7,246 nucleotides of DNA from GYS-P2D sp964489125 (GTDB lineage Bacteria > Bacteroidota > Bacteroidia > Chitinophagales > Saprospiraceae): the NCBI GenBank assembly GCA_964489125.1, contig CAZAXY010000148.1:1-7246 (forward strand). The letters run 5' to 3'. Under the pieces are notes generated by a model that saw only the letters and a list, made by a program, of their open reading frames with translations, was not told the origin of the DNA and did not search any database. This document shows, piece after piece, positions 7,101-7,246 of the stretch. Position numbers and translations under genes: made by a program. Numbering within the stretch: position 1 is the first letter of the stretch; each line of letters begins with the position of its first letter.

Positions 7101-7246
7101 GTTGTGAGACCAGAAGATATCCAGATCGTTGGGCAACAGATTACCGACACATGGAGAAAAATCCATAACCATGAATTCTCCGAAGGTTGCCAGGAAGATA
7201 ACTGCACTTGGTGCAACTTCGTAAAGAATGATTTCATCTTTTTTGG
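4110..7246 (+). CDS. UvrD/Rep-family (SF1A) DNA helicase fused to a C-terminal PD-(D/E)XK nuclease; 3' end beyond window
   Basis: A DNA repair or recombination enzyme that should unwind DNA with ATP and cut it. The frame is open for 1045 codons to the window edge. Helicase motifs are complete: LNPAQ (24-28), Walker A GPGTGKT (44-50), LTFTDAA (74-80), YTFHGFC, Walker B LVDEFQDT (281-288), GDDDQAIYKFQGA (314-326), LEQNYRSS (345-352), TAHASKGLEF (645-654) and DDERRLLYVAMTRAK (692-706). The nuclease follows: H820, D910, the D924-Y-K926 core and Q957-IVF-Y961. C793 with C1027-x4-C1032-x2-C1035 resembles the iron-sulfur cysteines that clamp AddB and Cas4 nucleases, so the protein is probably nearly complete. 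It combines an apparently active helicase with an iron-sulfur nuclease in one chain, unlike AddA (no cluster) or AddB (no working ATPase). The ATG at 4146 (residue 13, preceded by AAGAGG) is an equally good start. A partner subunit, if any, is not in the window. The naming as helicase is firm; pathway is inferred. Confidence 0.93.
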   Translation, partial: MQSSLPFGNKRQMTKTFHYHYNRLNPAQKRAVDQIQGAVMVIAGPGTGKTQILAVRIAKILADTDAQAHNILCLTFTDAATIAMRRRLVEIIGPAAHQIHIYTFHGFCNQVIQEHLEIFGNYRQLEPLTDLERVDVYHKIISDLPNDNVLKRLKGDPTYEHKRLDNLFQMMKKENLDVDLMHQKIADYLERKQEYNEGDDMFYHRKYKEFQKGDIKPTKWEELVKRMNDLQAGVDLYPQYLKIMDDRGRYDYQDMILWVLRAFQEDEALLASYQERYLYFLVDEFQDTNGAQKGILDQLISYWSEEDPNVFVVGDDDQAIYKFQGANLSNIKNFGKDYNPLTIILEQNYRSSQKILDTAKELIEGNLERIVNDNPDMTKDLVASLPDVKDLPNDPEIISYTNNIQEQTAIAQRLIVDLEQGVDLSKTAIIYRKHAQVDKLVEVLEKRGVPLNIKRRINILKESLTHNILKILRYIRAEHHMPNSADELLYELMHYRFFNISNNDIAKISIHCNRHQHTDKKPVLECISDKEALATIGIQKIDEITYLAQCIDSWVKDVSTVTLQVLFENIINDGHILQYIIGLPQKTWLLQILSTLFDLIKNEMAKAPDIGLNEFLEMITKMEENNIDLSINKIVHAKSGVNFMTAHASKGLEFDRVIIPDATKNIWDKNVRNMYQFKYPDNVNEDVETNTDDERRLLYVAMTRAKKELEISYGMQKENGKEQNRSQFVDEIIANTDLVSQPKAVEEDAVNEFQYYTLLKAQKEVKLIDHDLIDKVLDGYKLSVTGLNKYLKCPRTFYFETILKIPTARTKYMGFGRAVHRTLEDYYQLLNESKSATKEELLKSFSRGMSAHRSHFTDEQYDLMTAYGKQILPIYHHERLVMRQEGIKYGLEINVDHAEYRGVPIKGILDRVDIGSDGQVDVTDYKTGNIFNHTNKKKLKPPKEGDADDVGGDYWRQIVFYKLLLDSDKKHNWKMTSGWMDFIEPKKDTNELFRQKIVVRPEDIQIVGQQITDTWRKIHNHEFSEGCQEDNCTWCNFVKNDFIFF

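Overview
The window looks like a piece of an uncultured Bacteroidota genome, assembled from short reads. The support is the tail of the DnaX protein (an EKYDHLVNLNP-type C-terminus that I associate with Bacteroidota), a Crp/Fnr regulator of Bacteroidota type, gene starts with A/T-rich leaders and almost no Shine-Dalgarno signal, and moderately AT-rich DNA. The order within the phylum (perhaps Saprospirales-like) is a guess. The standard genetic code fits every gene.

Layout. Bases 1-215 hold no certain gene: there is an AT-rich hairpin followed by a T run, and possibly the first 16 codons of a leftward gene cut by the window edge. From 3943 leftward runs a probable operon of three genes on the minus strand: dnaX (clamp-loader gamma/tau), a Crp/Fnr-family transcription factor, and pyrD (quinone-dependent dihydroorotate dehydrogenase). 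The last two are joined stop-to-start with no spacer. From 4110 rightward, divergent from dnaX, runs one long gene for a UvrD/Rep-type helicase fused to a C-terminal PD-(D/E)XK nuclease with a probable iron-sulfur cysteine set. It is still open at the window end but appears to lack only its last residues. The 166 bases between dnaX and the helicase must hold both promoters.

The dnaX gene is split on paper by 100 N. The 55 bases on each side of the N block are identical, so the gap is an unmerged contig overlap. Removing 155 bases restores one open frame of 587 codons. Two things stand out in the repaired gene. First, an A10 tract followed by C and A7 lies exactly where the conserved clamp-loader domains end, and both alternative frames stop within a few codons, which is the arrangement expected for making a short gamma form by slippage. 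Second, the usual four-cysteine zinc module of the ATPase domain is absent.

Together the genes cover replication (DnaX), recombination or repair (helicase-nuclease), pyrimidine synthesis (PyrD) and one regulator whose target is not evident. I see no CRISPR array, insertion sequence, prophage, tRNA or rRNA. The window is mostly housekeeping DNA; the dnaX slippage site, its missing zinc module and the helicase-nuclease fusion are the points most worth a second look.
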